A stretch of 64,000 bases of DNA, taken from contig JAZMZV010000246.1 of assembly GCA_045586185.1 (NCBI GenBank), positions 20,490 to 84,489 on the forward strand, read 5' to 3'. The position numbers were made by a program, and so were the translations under genes. Each line of letters opens with the position of its first letter. Position 1 is the first letter of the stretch. The notes beneath the pieces are model-generated. The model was not told the DNA's origin, ran no database searches, and saw nothing but the letters and a program-made list of their open reading frames with translations. The stretch comes from RUG11551 sp045586185. Lineage in GTDB: Bacteria; Planctomycetota; Planctomycetia; Pirellulales; Thermoguttaceae. Positions 1 through 8,539 of this stretch are shown piece after piece.

Positions 1-2346
1 GTCCAGCCCAACGCGGTCGTACTGCCCTCCCATGCCGTGATACGAATAATTATAGGTGAATACTCTCAGCTGCTTGACTTCCCCGCGGCGAATTCCTTTC
101 AGCCCCGGACCCGTATAGATGTCAGCCAGAAACACGGTCGCCGTCTTGCTTTCCGGATTGGTTCTGTCGACAATAGCCGGCGGAATCGGGGTCTTTTGCA
201 GCGGAATGGGTTCTAAAATCGCGTAGCCGGGCTGTTCGTAGAGCAAAACGAAGTTGTCGAAAACGTCAACCAGATAGACGCCCCATTTTGACAACGGCGA
301 CGGCTTGCACGATACAATAACGTATTTATCCGACAACGGCGATGGGTGCAGAAACTTCGGCCAGGACGCGCCGGTCAAACCGTCTTTGATAATCGGTTCC
401 ACCTTTTTCCCTCGCTGACCGATTTTCTGAACTGCGCCGTCCGCCTCAAAATCGCTTATCGACGTATCGAACAGAACCAGCTCCCCGGAGCGGTTGACGT
501 CGTGATGTCCAACGACAATCGCGTAGAATCGGTTAGCGTTTCCCGGCGTCGGCTTGGCGTTAAACATGCTGTTGGGCCAGTACGAGTTGCTCCCGTAATA
601 GCTGACCTGGTTTGTCCCGTCCGGATTCATGGTAAACATAAGCCGATAAAACGCGTGCGGGGTGTCGGTGTATTCCCAGCGCAGATACATAATCCGCCCG
701 TTGGGCATGACAGTCGGGTTCCAGTTGTGTTCCTGATCAAAGGTCAGCTGACGAACCCGCCCGTCTTGATAGCGAACGTACGTATTTGTAACATGAGACG
801 ACCCACGAACGCACGGAACGCCAATCATCGGCGCGGTTGACGTAAAGATGATTCTCCCGTCGGGAAGATAGCAGGCGTCGTAATTGTCAACGTCTGAATG
901 GTCAATCGTCTGGATTTTTCGAGCTTCCACGGTTCCCTGTCCGGAAAGCGCATCGTCTGTCAACGGGATTTCAAACAGCTGCCAGCGATCGTTCCCTCCG
1001 TCTTTGAGCAAGTGCGGTTTGGAGAACATCAAGCGGTCAGCGTTGAAATGCAAGTCGAGTTCGCCCACGTATTCATTGCTCTGTGGGCGATAAACCGTTT
1101 TAACGTCTTCCGGCTTGGGGACGGCTTGCGGGGAAAGCGGAATGGAGACGATGTCGTTATCGTATCCAGTGTGACGGAGGCTGGAATTGCTCGCCCAGTT
1201 GGATGGCAGCCCCAAATTCCCGGCAGTGCGTCGAATCGCCAGAATGGACTTGACGTTTTTCAATAGCGGGTTTTCCAGCAGAGCCTGACGTTTCAGCGCG
1301 TCCAGACGCTCAAACAGCACGTCCGGCGCGACCGTTGCAGCGTCCTTTTCCAATGCCGCCAGTTGGTCAAGATACTTCTGACCGTTGACGTAATCCTGCG
1401 GGTGCGAAGCCGCACGGGCAGAAGGACAAGGTTTTGCCTCCGAAAAAGCCGGTTTTGGCGCTACCCACTTCCAATCAGGAACCGACCTTGTCGGGAACGA
1501 TTCCATCAAGTCGTTAATCGCCAGTTTGAGCGATTCGACTTCATGTTCAAAGTCGCGTTCCATAGCCGCAATTTGACGTTCGTTTAACGTCGCGTTGGGA
1601 TTGTACGGCGTCAATTCAATCCACGTTGACGGCGTTTGAAGATAGTTCAAAACGTTTGACGTGAATTTCGTCAAATTGTCGTAAAAGGCGTTGTTTTTAT
1701 CGGAATAACACGTCAAACGCCAGCCGGATGTAATAATTCTGCCCTTCCCCAGCGAGTATTCCCAAATCGGCTTTTCGTCGCCAAAGGCGGACGCCGCCAA
1801 CAGCGTCCCGCCCCGGGGCTGAATCGCGTGGAAGTCTGAAAAAGCAGAATAGCCGCCGTCGGAAAAATAGATCGCCGCCCGATTCTGACCCTGCTCGTTC
1901 CCACGCTTCAGCCCGTTAAAAACAGGCGACTGTGCGCCATTTTTAATTATAAATGGAATCGCCGCGCCCGGGTTCCGGTCGTGATTTCCCGCCAGCTGAC
2001 GAGGCGTAACGGTTTCCAAACCAAACTGATTCAATATCCGCCACGACGCCCCGGTCAGAAAAAGCCCGCCGCCCTGTTCGACAAATGCTTTGATCTTCGC
2101 CGCGTCCGCGTCAGAGACAGCGTACTTCTCGCTATCGCCCAGGTGAATCCATAAAACGGACGTCTCCGACAGACGATCTGCCGTTACTTCCAGAAAATCC
2201 GGGAACAGAGTTTTCCCCAACGCCAAGGCGGACTCGTACTCTGCGCCCGTTACAGACGGCTTGAGAATCGCCGGGCTTTTCGCCCAGACGTCAGCCGAAA
2301 TCAGGACGCTAACAACAACTGTAATCAACAGGAACGTTCTTTTCAT
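1..2346 (-). CDS. Secreted hydrazine-synthase-alpha-like (HzsA-related) beta-propeller protein, 3' end outside window
   Basis: Open reading frame of 782 codons from ATG at 2346 to the left edge with no stop, so the C-terminus is missing. Residues 1-22 (MKRTFLLITVVVSVLISADV) form a signal peptide. Residues about 45-240 look like a GATase/ThuA-type Rossmann domain (LWIHLGDSEK, FVEQGGGLFLTGASW). From about residue 490 PD40-type propeller blades follow (CYLPDGRIIFTS, MPNGRIMYLRWEY). The last visible residues, YNYSYHGMGGQYDRVGLD, match the segment that precedes the conserved GPWD region of planctomycete HzsA-related proteins. True hydrazine synthase alpha makes hydrazine in anammox bacteria and carries haem sites; no CXXCH is visible here, so the catalytic role is unlikely to be shared. 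The protein is probably periplasmic or exported and its substrate is unknown. Family assignment is by remembered motifs. Confidence 0.7.
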   Translation of the reverse strand, partial: MKRTFLLITVVVSVLISADVWAKSPAILKPSVTGAEYESALALGKTLFPDFLEVTADRLSETSVLWIHLGDSEKYAVSDADAAKIKAFVEQGGGLFLTGASWRILNQFGLETVTPRQLAGNHDRNPGAAIPFIIKNGAQSPVFNGLKRGNEQGQNRAAIYFSDGGYSAFSDFHAIQPRGGTLLAASAFGDEKPIWEYSLGKGRIITSGWRLTCYSDKNNAFYDNLTKFTSNVLNYLQTPSTWIELTPYNPNATLNERQIAAMERDFEHEVESLKLAINDLMESFPTRSVPDWKWVAPKPAFSEAKPCPSARAASHPQDYVNGQKYLDQLAALEKDAATVAPDVLFERLDALKRQALLENPLLKNVKSILAIRRTAGNLGLPSNWASNSSLRHTGYDNDIVSIPLSPQAVPKPEDVKTVYRPQSNEYVGELDLHFNADRLMFSKPHLLKDGGNDRWQLFEIPLTDDALSGQGTVEARKIQTIDHSDVDNYDACYLPDGRIIFTSTAPMIGVPCVRGSSHVTNTYVRYQDGRVRQLTFDQEHNWNPTVMPNGRIMYLRWEYTDTPHAFYRLMFTMNPDGTNQVSYYGSNSYWPNSMFNAKPTPGNANRFYAIVVGHHDVNRSGELVLFDTSISDFEADGAVQKIGQRGKKVEPIIKDGLTGASWPKFLHPSPLSDKYVIVSCKPSPLSKWGVYLVDVFDNFVLLYEQPGYAILEPIPLQKTPIPPAIVDRTNPESKTATVFLADIYTGPGLKGIRRGEVKQLRVFTYNYSYHGMGGQYDRVGLD

Positions 2347-2403
2347 TGCGGTATTGGAAAGCTGAACTTTCAGGGAATATTTATTATTCAAAATATATAC
2401 GCT

Positions 2404-2432
2404 ATTATAAGATAATAAAAAGAAAAAAACAA
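2404..2432 (-). promoter_or_regulatory. Candidate sigma-70-like promoter of the HzsA-like gene
   Basis: On the minus strand TTGTTT (2432-2427) and TATAAT (2409-2404) are separated by 17 bp, about 58 nt upstream of the ATG at 2346. Picked by eye. Confidence 0.4.
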
Positions 2433-2523
2433 GAGGGCGGCGAGGCGCCGCATCCCTTTTTCCTTTTGGGTGCGTTCAAATCTGGGGGGCGCCAGAAAAA
2501 GGAAAGGAATTTGGAACTCTTTC

Positions 2524-2689
2524 GTAGCCCCCAGATTTATCTGGGGGACTAAATAAAACGCTCCTCCCCAAAACGCTTCCCTTCCCCTCCCTTCCCCGCT
2601 CCATTCGGAGCGGAGAAGGGAGGGGAATTCGTGCGTTATAATATTATTTGGCGTTGTATTTGCACCCCACACCTAAAGGTGTGGGCTAC
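2524..2689. repeat. REP pair in inverted orientation (REPIN-like), GTAG foot
   Basis: Left REP on the plus strand: GTAG at 2524-2527, then a perfect 8-bp stem with a TTTA loop (2528-2547). Right REP on the minus strand: GTAG at 2689-2686, then a perfect 8-bp stem with a 4-nt loop (2685-2666). Both read GTAGCCC at the foot. The 5' GTAG tetranucleotide plus hairpin is the known hallmark of REP sequences mobilised by RAYT transposases, and two in inverted orientation form a REPIN/BIME. A third GC-rich hairpin (GGCGGCGAGGCGCC) lies just left, around 2434-2453. This element fills most of the 482-nt gap between the HzsA-like gene and the ankyrin gene. Confidence 0.65.
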
Positions 2690-2766
2690 GTTTTAGATAC
2701 CCATCTCACCTATTTTCGCAACTCAAAATTTATCGCACCCTCCCTTTTCAAAAAATCTCTCATCTC

Positions 2767-2794
2767 TTGACTTTTATCTCACATTCTATACAAT
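2767..2794 (+). promoter_or_regulatory. Promoter of the first ankyrin gene
   Basis: TTGACT (2767-2772), 16-bp spacer, TACAAT (2789-2794), 34 nt before the ATG at 2829. A Shine-Dalgarno-like AAAGGA lies at 2815-2820. Confidence 0.65.
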
Positions 2795-2828
2795 TAGATT
2801 TATACCCTATTTTCAAAGGAACGCCGAA

Positions 2829-4424
2829 ATGCTAAACGGAAAGAGTTTGACTTTTGTTTTTATACTGACGCTGATTGCATCCATAACCCTCAACGCGGCT
2901 GAGAATGCGTCGTCGAAAAAAAGCGTTGATGACGCTCAACAGCGCTTTGGCAAACCGGCAGTAAATCGTTTTGAACAGATGATTCAGTCCGGCAATTTCG
3001 ATTTAACTCCGCAAGGGTATAACGAATTTACCGTTCTGCATTATGCTGTGTTTATGGACAATTTGGATCTCGCCAAACAATTGGTCGAAAAGGGCGCAGA
3101 CGTCAGCGCTAAAAACAGGCACAATATAGAGCCCTTATTCTTTGCTGCTGATAATGACAATTTGGAAATGGTAAAACTGCTTGTTGAGAATGGAGTAGAC
3201 GTCAACAATCGAGACTATAACGGCGGCAATCCAGCGCTGCTCGTTGCAGCGTTAAAAGGCAATTGGGAAATGTTTCAATATCTTGTTGAAAACGGCGCCG
3301 ATATATTCATCAAAAATTCGCATGGCTGTTCTACTATACACGCAGCCGCGGAAGGCGGCAATTTGGAAATTGTTAAATGGCTCATCGAGAACGGATTGGA
3401 CGTCAACACAAAAGTGGCATGTGAATGTACATGTCTGCATCATGCAGCTAAAAGCGGCAATATCGAATTGATTAAATGGTTCATTGATAAAGGATTGGAC
3501 ATAAACGCCAAAGATATCGAAGAACGCACCGTTTTACATTATGCCGCTGAAGGAGGCAGCGTGGAAGCGGTTCAGTGGCTTGTCGAACAGGGATTAGACA
3601 TTAATGCCGTAATTGCTAATCCGAATCGTCGGACTCGTTACATCGGCGGAAACCTTCATATAGATCTTGATAACGATGGGGTCGATTTATTATCCATCGC
3701 GGCGCTGACTGGCAATTTGAAACTGGTTCAATGGCTGGTTGAGCAAGGAATGGACGCCGTCGTCGACAATGATATTTTAAGACCGGCGGTTAAAAGCGGC
3801 AATATTGAACTCGTTGAATGGCTTGTCGAACAAGGCGCCAATATAAATCAAAACAAAAATCTGTTATTCTATGCAGCTCTAAATGGCAATTTGAAGCTGG
3901 TTCAGTACCTTGTAAAGCAGGGCGCTGACATTAAAAAATCAAATAATGTTTTACAAGGGGCGGCATGCAGCGGCAATATGGAACTGATTCAATGGCTTAT
4001 TGAACAGGGCGCTGATGACAACAGCAATGAGGATTCATCAATTTTGGCATACGCTATCGACAGTCACGATGTCAACGTATTGCGTTTTTTTGTTGAAGAG
4101 AAAAAAATAAACGTTAATGCGTCTATCTCTTCTGCTCGTTACCGTTCACCTTTAGAACATGCTGTAAATACTGACGATTTTGAAATGGTGAAATTTCTTG
4201 TTGAACATGGAGCTGACGCCAATCCAAACAGATGGTCTCGTATAATTCCATATTGGTATTACTTACATCAACAGGGTCATAACCCTGAGACCGTCAACTA
4301 CCTTCGAGAACATGACAATACGCTGATAATTTGGAGCGGCGTTTTATCGCTGATAGTTATATCAATTACTTCATATATAATTTATAGAAATCTTCGATCT
4401 AAAAAACCCGTCGAGACGGAGTAA
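2829..4424 (+). CDS. Exported, membrane-anchored ankyrin-repeat protein (copy 1)
   Basis: 531 residues. An N-terminal signal peptide (about 1-23, ending LNAAE) is followed by roughly a dozen degenerate 33-residue ankyrin repeats with the usual core (NLELVKWLVEQGADIN-like). Residues about 497-518 (WSGVLSLIVISITSYIIY) form one transmembrane helix with a short basic tail. The predicted topology puts the repeats outside the cytoplasmic membrane. Ankyrin repeats bind proteins; no enzymatic domain is visible. A paralogue with the same signal peptide, repeats and C-terminal helix lies at 8540-10216. Start chosen from AAAGGA 8 nt upstream and the signal peptide. Partner and function are unknown. Confidence 0.85.
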   Translation: MLNGKSLTFVFILTLIASITLNAAENASSKKSVDDAQQRFGKPAVNRFEQMIQSGNFDLTPQGYNEFTVLHYAVFMDNLDLAKQLVEKGADVSAKNRHNIEPLFFAADNDNLEMVKLLVENGVDVNNRDYNGGNPALLVAALKGNWEMFQYLVENGADIFIKNSHGCSTIHAAAEGGNLEIVKWLIENGLDVNTKVACECTCLHHAAKSGNIELIKWFIDKGLDINAKDIEERTVLHYAAEGGSVEAVQWLVEQGLDINAVIANPNRRTRYIGGNLHIDLDNDGVDLLSIAALTGNLKLVQWLVEQGMDAVVDNDILRPAVKSGNIELVEWLVEQGANINQNKNLLFYAALNGNLKLVQYLVKQGADIKKSNNVLQGAACSGNMELIQWLIEQGADDNSNEDSSILAYAIDSHDVNVLRFFVEEKKINVNASISSARYRSPLEHAVNTDDFEMVKFLVEHGADANPNRWSRIIPYWYYLHQQGHNPETVNYLREHDNTLIIWSGVLSLIVISITSYIIYRNLRSKKPVETE

Positions 4425-4528
4425 TCGTTCTCTACAAGCGTTCAAGAATTAAAATGCGCAATTTGGAAGACGCATTTGCCAATTTCTGCGGCAAAATTCC
4501 GAAAAACTGCTCTGGTATTGCAGGGCGA

Positions 4529-4556
4529 TTTGATATATAATGCCCATTGGTATAAT
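4529..4556 (+). promoter_or_regulatory. Candidate aroC promoter
   Basis: TTTGAT (4529-4534), 16-bp spacer, TATAAT (4551-4556), about 85 nt upstream of aroC. The rest of the 4425-4640 gap shows nothing recognisable. Confidence 0.45.
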
Positions 4557-4640
4557 ATATAGTGGCGAAGTGTCGAATTGCGTTTTGCGGTTTAACCCGC
4601 CCCGGCTCGCCTAACACCCTTTCCCCCCTTATCCATAACC

Positions 4641-5792
4641 ATGGCATTGACATATTTAACAGCTGGAGAATCGCATGGAAAAGGCATCCTGGCTTTGCTG
4701 GACGGTTTTCCCGCCGGACTGGAAATTGATACAGATAAAATCGACGCGCTGCTTCGTCTTCGTCAGGGCGGATACGGCCGCGGCGGACGTCAACAAATCG
4801 AAACCGATTCCGTCGACGTTCTGACCGGCGTAAAAGTCAACCGGACGCTGGGAAGCCCCGTCGCCCTTTGGGTGAAAAATCGAGACTATAAACTCCCACA
4901 AATGCCGGAACTGGAACGTCCGCGCCCGGGTCACGGCGACCTGTCCGGATCTCGCAAATATCAAGACGGGATTCGCGCCATTCTGGAACGCTCCAGCGCT
5001 CGAGAGACGGCGGCGAAAGTCGCGGCGGGCGCTCTGGCGGAACAGCTTTTGGAGACGTGCGCCGGGATTCGCGTTCTGGCTTACGTTGTCCGAATTGGGG
5101 AAGCGGAATTGACGCCTGACGCAGCCCTGCTCTGCGATTTTGACGCTGCAATTGAAAAGCGAAACGCCAGCCCGGTGTATTCGCTGTCTTCTCCCAAAGC
5201 TGACAAACTCGCCTGCGATTTAATCGACAAAACCCGCCAGGCGGGCGACACGATCGGCGGAATCATCGAAATTCGCGCGACCGGTTTGCTGTTTGGGCTG
5301 GGAACGCACGCTCAATGGACGGACAAGCTCGACGGTCGTCTGGCGCAAGCCGTCATGGCGGTTCAGGCGATCAAGGGCGTCGAAATCGGCTTGGGATTTC
5401 AGGCGGGATTCGTACCCGGTTCTCAGGCGCACGACGCTATCGGCTTCGACCCGAAACTGGTCGATACAAAATGCCTGGGATTCGTCCGCCCAACCAATCG
5501 CGCTGGCGGTTTGGAAGCCGGCATGACAAACTCGCAGGACATTGTCGTCCGCGCTGCAATGAAGCCGATTCCGACAATGCTCAAACCGATGGCATCTGTC
5601 AGTCTGATAACAAAACAGCCCGAGGAGGCGACTTACGAACGTTCCGACGTCTGCGCCGTTCCCGCCGCCGCGATTGTTTTGGAATCGGTTGTCGCCATGA
5701 CGCTTGCCACAGCGCTGACGGAAAAGTTCGGCTGTGACAACGTCGAGGAAATTCGGCAGAGAATTACGTTATTCAACAAATTAGCAAGATAG
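4641..5792 (+). CDS. aroC: Chorismate synthase
   Basis: 383 residues, full length. It converts EPSP to chorismate with reduced FMN, the last step of the shikimate pathway, in the cytoplasm. Family motifs: GESHGKGILALLDGFPAG at the N-terminus, RPGHGDLSGSRKY near residue 94, ERSSARETA near 116 and RPTNRAGGLEAGMTNSQ near 282, followed by the KPIPTMLKP region. No clear Shine-Dalgarno precedes the ATG. The stop codon TAG (5790-5792) is the first TAG of a 7-nt repeat array (TAGGCAG units) that fills the whole spacer to the next gene. Confidence 0.95.
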   Translation: MALTYLTAGESHGKGILALLDGFPAGLEIDTDKIDALLRLRQGGYGRGGRQQIETDSVDVLTGVKVNRTLGSPVALWVKNRDYKLPQMPELERPRPGHGDLSGSRKYQDGIRAILERSSARETAAKVAAGALAEQLLETCAGIRVLAYVVRIGEAELTPDAALLCDFDAAIEKRNASPVYSLSSPKADKLACDLIDKTRQAGDTIGGIIEIRATGLLFGLGTHAQWTDKLDGRLAQAVMAVQAIKGVEIGLGFQAGFVPGSQAHDAIGFDPKLVDTKCLGFVRPTNRAGGLEAGMTNSQDIVVRAAMKPIPTMLKPMASVSLITKQPEEATYERSDVCAVPAAAIVLESVVAMTLATALTEKFGCDNVEEIRQRITLFNKLAR

Positions 5793-5850
5793 GCAGTAGG
5801 CAATAGGCAGTAGGCAGTAGATATTACTCGCAACTCGTTACTCGCAACCA
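5790..5850. repeat. 7-nt repeat element, TAGGCAG and (inverse) GTTGCGA types
   Basis: Begins in the aroC stop codon with four TAGGCAG/TAGGCAA units, then switches to ACTCGCA/ACTCGTT units (reverse complement of the GTTGCGA family) and ends two bases before the ATG at 5853. The whole intergenic spacer is repeat. Confidence 0.85.
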
Positions 5851-5852
5851 AC

Positions 5853-7103
5853 ATGAGATTACGCGATAAAATCCGACGACGCATAGCCCGTACCGTTTTG
5901 GCGGTTTTCGGCTGGATTCCTCTTGTCGCGTTGATCTTTATAGCGTTTTTTATTCGCAGTAAAACGTACGTGGAATGGTCGGAATCGTCGATAGCCAACG
6001 CGCTGGAAATGCAGGTCAATTTCGAGTCGTTTGAGCGCCCGCGGTGGGACACGTCCCGGTTTGAACGCGTAACGCTTAGCGACCCGGAAACGGGCGAGCC
6101 GGTTTTGAAATGCGCCTTGCTGGAAGTGGAGCATCAGCACACCAAAACGCCTATTCGGCTGCTGAGAATACGTCTCAGAGACTGCAAGATTTACATGGAC
6201 AACTCTGTTTCCCTGTGGTCTTTTGTCCATCGATCGTTCGCGCATCGCCGGCTGTGGAAAAACATGCAGGTGGAGTTCTCGGCGGTCAACGTGTCTTTCG
6301 ATTCCTGCAAGGAGCAGTCCATTCGATTCATGTCAGGAACGCTCAAAGACGTCAAAGACGGTTCAGAAGGCGTGTTTGCTCTCTACATAAACGACCTTCG
6401 CGAAGATACGAAAAAGGAAGAATCGAACGAACCCGCGCGCCTGAAAATTGCGCGTTTGACAAACACGTCTCCTGTAACAACGACAATTGCTCTGGACGCG
6501 TCCAACTGTCCGATTGTTTCTGGCATGCTCTCGCATTGGCACGCGCCTTTAAAGCGTCTTGGCTCCAATTCGCTCTTTCAGGGAACCGTTGTCGCCGCCA
6601 ACGCCGGCGCTGGCTGGGACGGAACTCTTAAAGGGGAATTCAGCAACGTCGATTTAAGCAAGATGTTTATCAAAGCCGGGCGAGCGCAGATGATCGCCAA
6701 CGCCAGAATTACAATCGAAAAAGGCGAGTTTATTGACCAACGGCTGGTAAGCGCTCGCGGGCGGGTGGACGCTCAAAACGGCGTTATTGACCGCGGTCTG
6801 CTCGATACGCTTGTATCGCAGCTTCGCCTCAGTGGAGGCGGCGGATTCAATCCCTATTCAGACGCCACTCATTTCACACAGCTCGCTTTCGGGTTTGATA
6901 TACAAAATGAAATGATTTCTCTTACTGGAAAGTGCAGTTCATGCCCGACGGGCACGATTCTCAACAGCCAATGGTCGCTGGTTCGAGAACCGCTCAACCC
7001 GTCCGATAAATCCCCGCTTGCCGTCGCCATGAAAACCTTTTCCTACGCCGACAGCCAACAGTATATCCAAATCGCTCAGCCGGACGGGAATTCCACAAGA
7101 TAA
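5853..7103 (+). CDS. Membrane-anchored protein, possibly AsmA/DUF748-like
   Basis: 416 residues. A basic N-terminus (MRLRDKIRRRIART) precedes one transmembrane helix (about 17-38). The rest looks extracytoplasmic, beta-rich, with phrases such as FERVTLSDPETGEPVLKC and a glycine-rich patch LSGGGGFNPYSD. The layout (short basic tail, one helix, long beta-rich region that speaks of 'layers' of LTLxx/VxLSD strands) recalls AsmA/TamB-like proteins in envelope lipid transport, but no diagnostic motif was seen. The upstream spacer is entirely repeat DNA, so this gene may be co-transcribed with aroC. Function unknown. Confidence 0.75.
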   Translation: MRLRDKIRRRIARTVLAVFGWIPLVALIFIAFFIRSKTYVEWSESSIANALEMQVNFESFERPRWDTSRFERVTLSDPETGEPVLKCALLEVEHQHTKTPIRLLRIRLRDCKIYMDNSVSLWSFVHRSFAHRRLWKNMQVEFSAVNVSFDSCKEQSIRFMSGTLKDVKDGSEGVFALYINDLREDTKKEESNEPARLKIARLTNTSPVTTTIALDASNCPIVSGMLSHWHAPLKRLGSNSLFQGTVVAANAGAGWDGTLKGEFSNVDLSKMFIKAGRAQMIANARITIEKGEFIDQRLVSARGRVDAQNGVIDRGLLDTLVSQLRLSGGGGFNPYSDATHFTQLAFGFDIQNEMISLTGKCSSCPTGTILNSQWSLVREPLNPSDKSPLAVAMKTFSYADSQQYIQIAQPDGNSTR

Positions 7104-7106
7104 TAT

Positions 7107-7260
7107 GGAGTGCGGCGGCTTGACGCCGCTTTCATTACCATAACCGCCGAGAACAACGAAAAACTTAATTCGCGCTAACAACGCAATGATAATATAGATT
7201 CATACAAATATTACAAAGCGTTGCGTTCCCTTTAACAGCGACGGCAAACCGTCGCACTCC
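7107..7260. repeat. REP pair in inverted orientation (REPIN-like), GGAG foot
   Basis: Plus-strand REP at 7107-7133 begins GGAGTGCG and folds as GCGGCG/CGCCGC. Minus-strand REP at 7260-7234 begins GGAGTGCGACGG and folds as GCGACGG/CCGTCGC. The two share GGAGTGCG[A/G]CGG[C/T]TTG, so they are homologues facing each other. GGAG is one of the two known REP foot tetranucleotides. The element fills the spacer between the stop at 7103 and the ATG at 7274. Confidence 0.7.
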
Positions 7261-7273
7261 AAAGTCCACCCAA

Positions 7274-8461
7274 ATGAAAAGAATCCTGCTCTCCCTGTTT
7301 GTCGCCGTTATCGCCTTTAGCGCCAATGCATCTTCAGCGCAATACCCTCAATTTAACGCCCCGGACGACAGACCGATCGTCTGGTTTGTTCACGGCATGG
7401 TTACCGTTCAGGACAAGTTTGAAAGAGAGCTTGCCGAGCTTCGTGAAATCTATCCGAACGCGGAGTCGGTCGAACTGAAAAAATGGAACTCGCCCAAGTT
7501 GAACCTGGTTCAAATGGGTCCCGCCTGGAGCATTTCGCTGGAAAACGCGAAACAGTACGCTCCCGTTCTGGCAGACGAGATAATTCGCCTGCCCGCCCAC
7601 CGACGCAACAGACTGATTTTGGTTGGACATTCGCTCGGCGGAAGAATCGTTATCAACGCGGCGGCGCTCTGTCAGCAAAGAAACGTAACCGTAAGAAAAA
7701 TCATCCTGGCAGGGTCGGCTATCAACAACGACGACCCCAACATTACCGCAACCTTTGCCGTTTCTCGGGAACCGGTTGTCAATCTGGTTAACGTCAACGA
7801 CGCGATGCTGGCGGTTTACAAAGTCGGTGGGGAATTTGCGCCGGCGCTGGGAACCGGGTACTTGTACCCCGTCGACCCGATGCGTTTTATAGAACTGACC
7901 ATGGACGGCACTGTCAATCACTTTGGATTTGAGTATCTGGAAAACTATAAAAAACGACTCAAGACCGGGAACTTTACCAACAAGTACATTGTCGTTCCCC
8001 AGGATTTCAGCAACGTCGATTTCCCGACACTGGGCGGGACGGTGGCGTGGGACGCGTTGGACTCCTGCTCCGGCTGGATTCTGCAGCACAATCAGGTAAC
8101 AGGGCATTGCCGGATTATCGACCCGGACGGCATCCGAAAAGCCTGGGGACGATTGGGAAAGATGCAAATCGCTTTTGAGAAAGTTAAGCAACAAATCGCG
8201 CTGCGTCAGCCAAACCAATTTAACGCCAAGACTGCAAAAGATATTGTTGTCATACAGGATTTTTACAACTGGGACAGGTCAACCGCCGGGGGAGAAGTCT
8301 GGTGGAACAATATCGATCAGTTCCGCGGATGGAAACTGCAGCAGCATAAACTCACCGGGCATTGTCGAATCCTGGACGAGTCCGACGTTCGCCGCGCCTG
8401 GGGAACAGAATCCAACATGCAAAAATCCTTCGACGACGTCAAGCGGCAGCTGGAAAGATAG
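7274..8461 (+). CDS. Secreted alpha/beta hydrolase with a duplicated C-terminal domain
   Basis: 395 residues. Signal peptide about 1-20 (MKRILLSLFVAVIAFSANAS). The hydrolase domain (about 35-225) shows an oxyanion-type WFVHGMV and the nucleophile elbow VGHSLGGR (Ser within GHSLGG). The C-terminal 165 residues contain two copies of a ~65-residue unit, about 236-300 and 320-385; both contain TGHCRI.D...R.AWG and a preceding GG-V-W...GW-LQ pattern. Probably an extracytoplasmic esterase/lipase-like enzyme; the repeated unit may bind substrate or surface. The fold call is firm, the substrate unknown. Confidence 0.8.
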   Translation: MKRILLSLFVAVIAFSANASSAQYPQFNAPDDRPIVWFVHGMVTVQDKFERELAELREIYPNAESVELKKWNSPKLNLVQMGPAWSISLENAKQYAPVLADEIIRLPAHRRNRLILVGHSLGGRIVINAAALCQQRNVTVRKIILAGSAINNDDPNITATFAVSREPVVNLVNVNDAMLAVYKVGGEFAPALGTGYLYPVDPMRFIELTMDGTVNHFGFEYLENYKKRLKTGNFTNKYIVVPQDFSNVDFPTLGGTVAWDALDSCSGWILQHNQVTGHCRIIDPDGIRKAWGRLGKMQIAFEKVKQQIALRQPNQFNAKTAKDIVVIQDFYNWDRSTAGGEVWWNNIDQFRGWKLQQHKLTGHCRILDESDVRRAWGTESNMQKSFDDVKRQLER

Positions 8462-8539
8462 TTGGCAGGCGTCCAGCATACATTTTTCATTGCCATTTGA
8501 ATTTACCGTCAATCATTTTCCCAAAAATAGCGCGGCATT

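Noticed and set aside
2388..2672. 94-codon open frame on the minus strand in the left intergenic region
   Set aside because: It runs through the REP pair and low-complexity T/C-rich DNA; no ribosome binding site, no protein-like composition.
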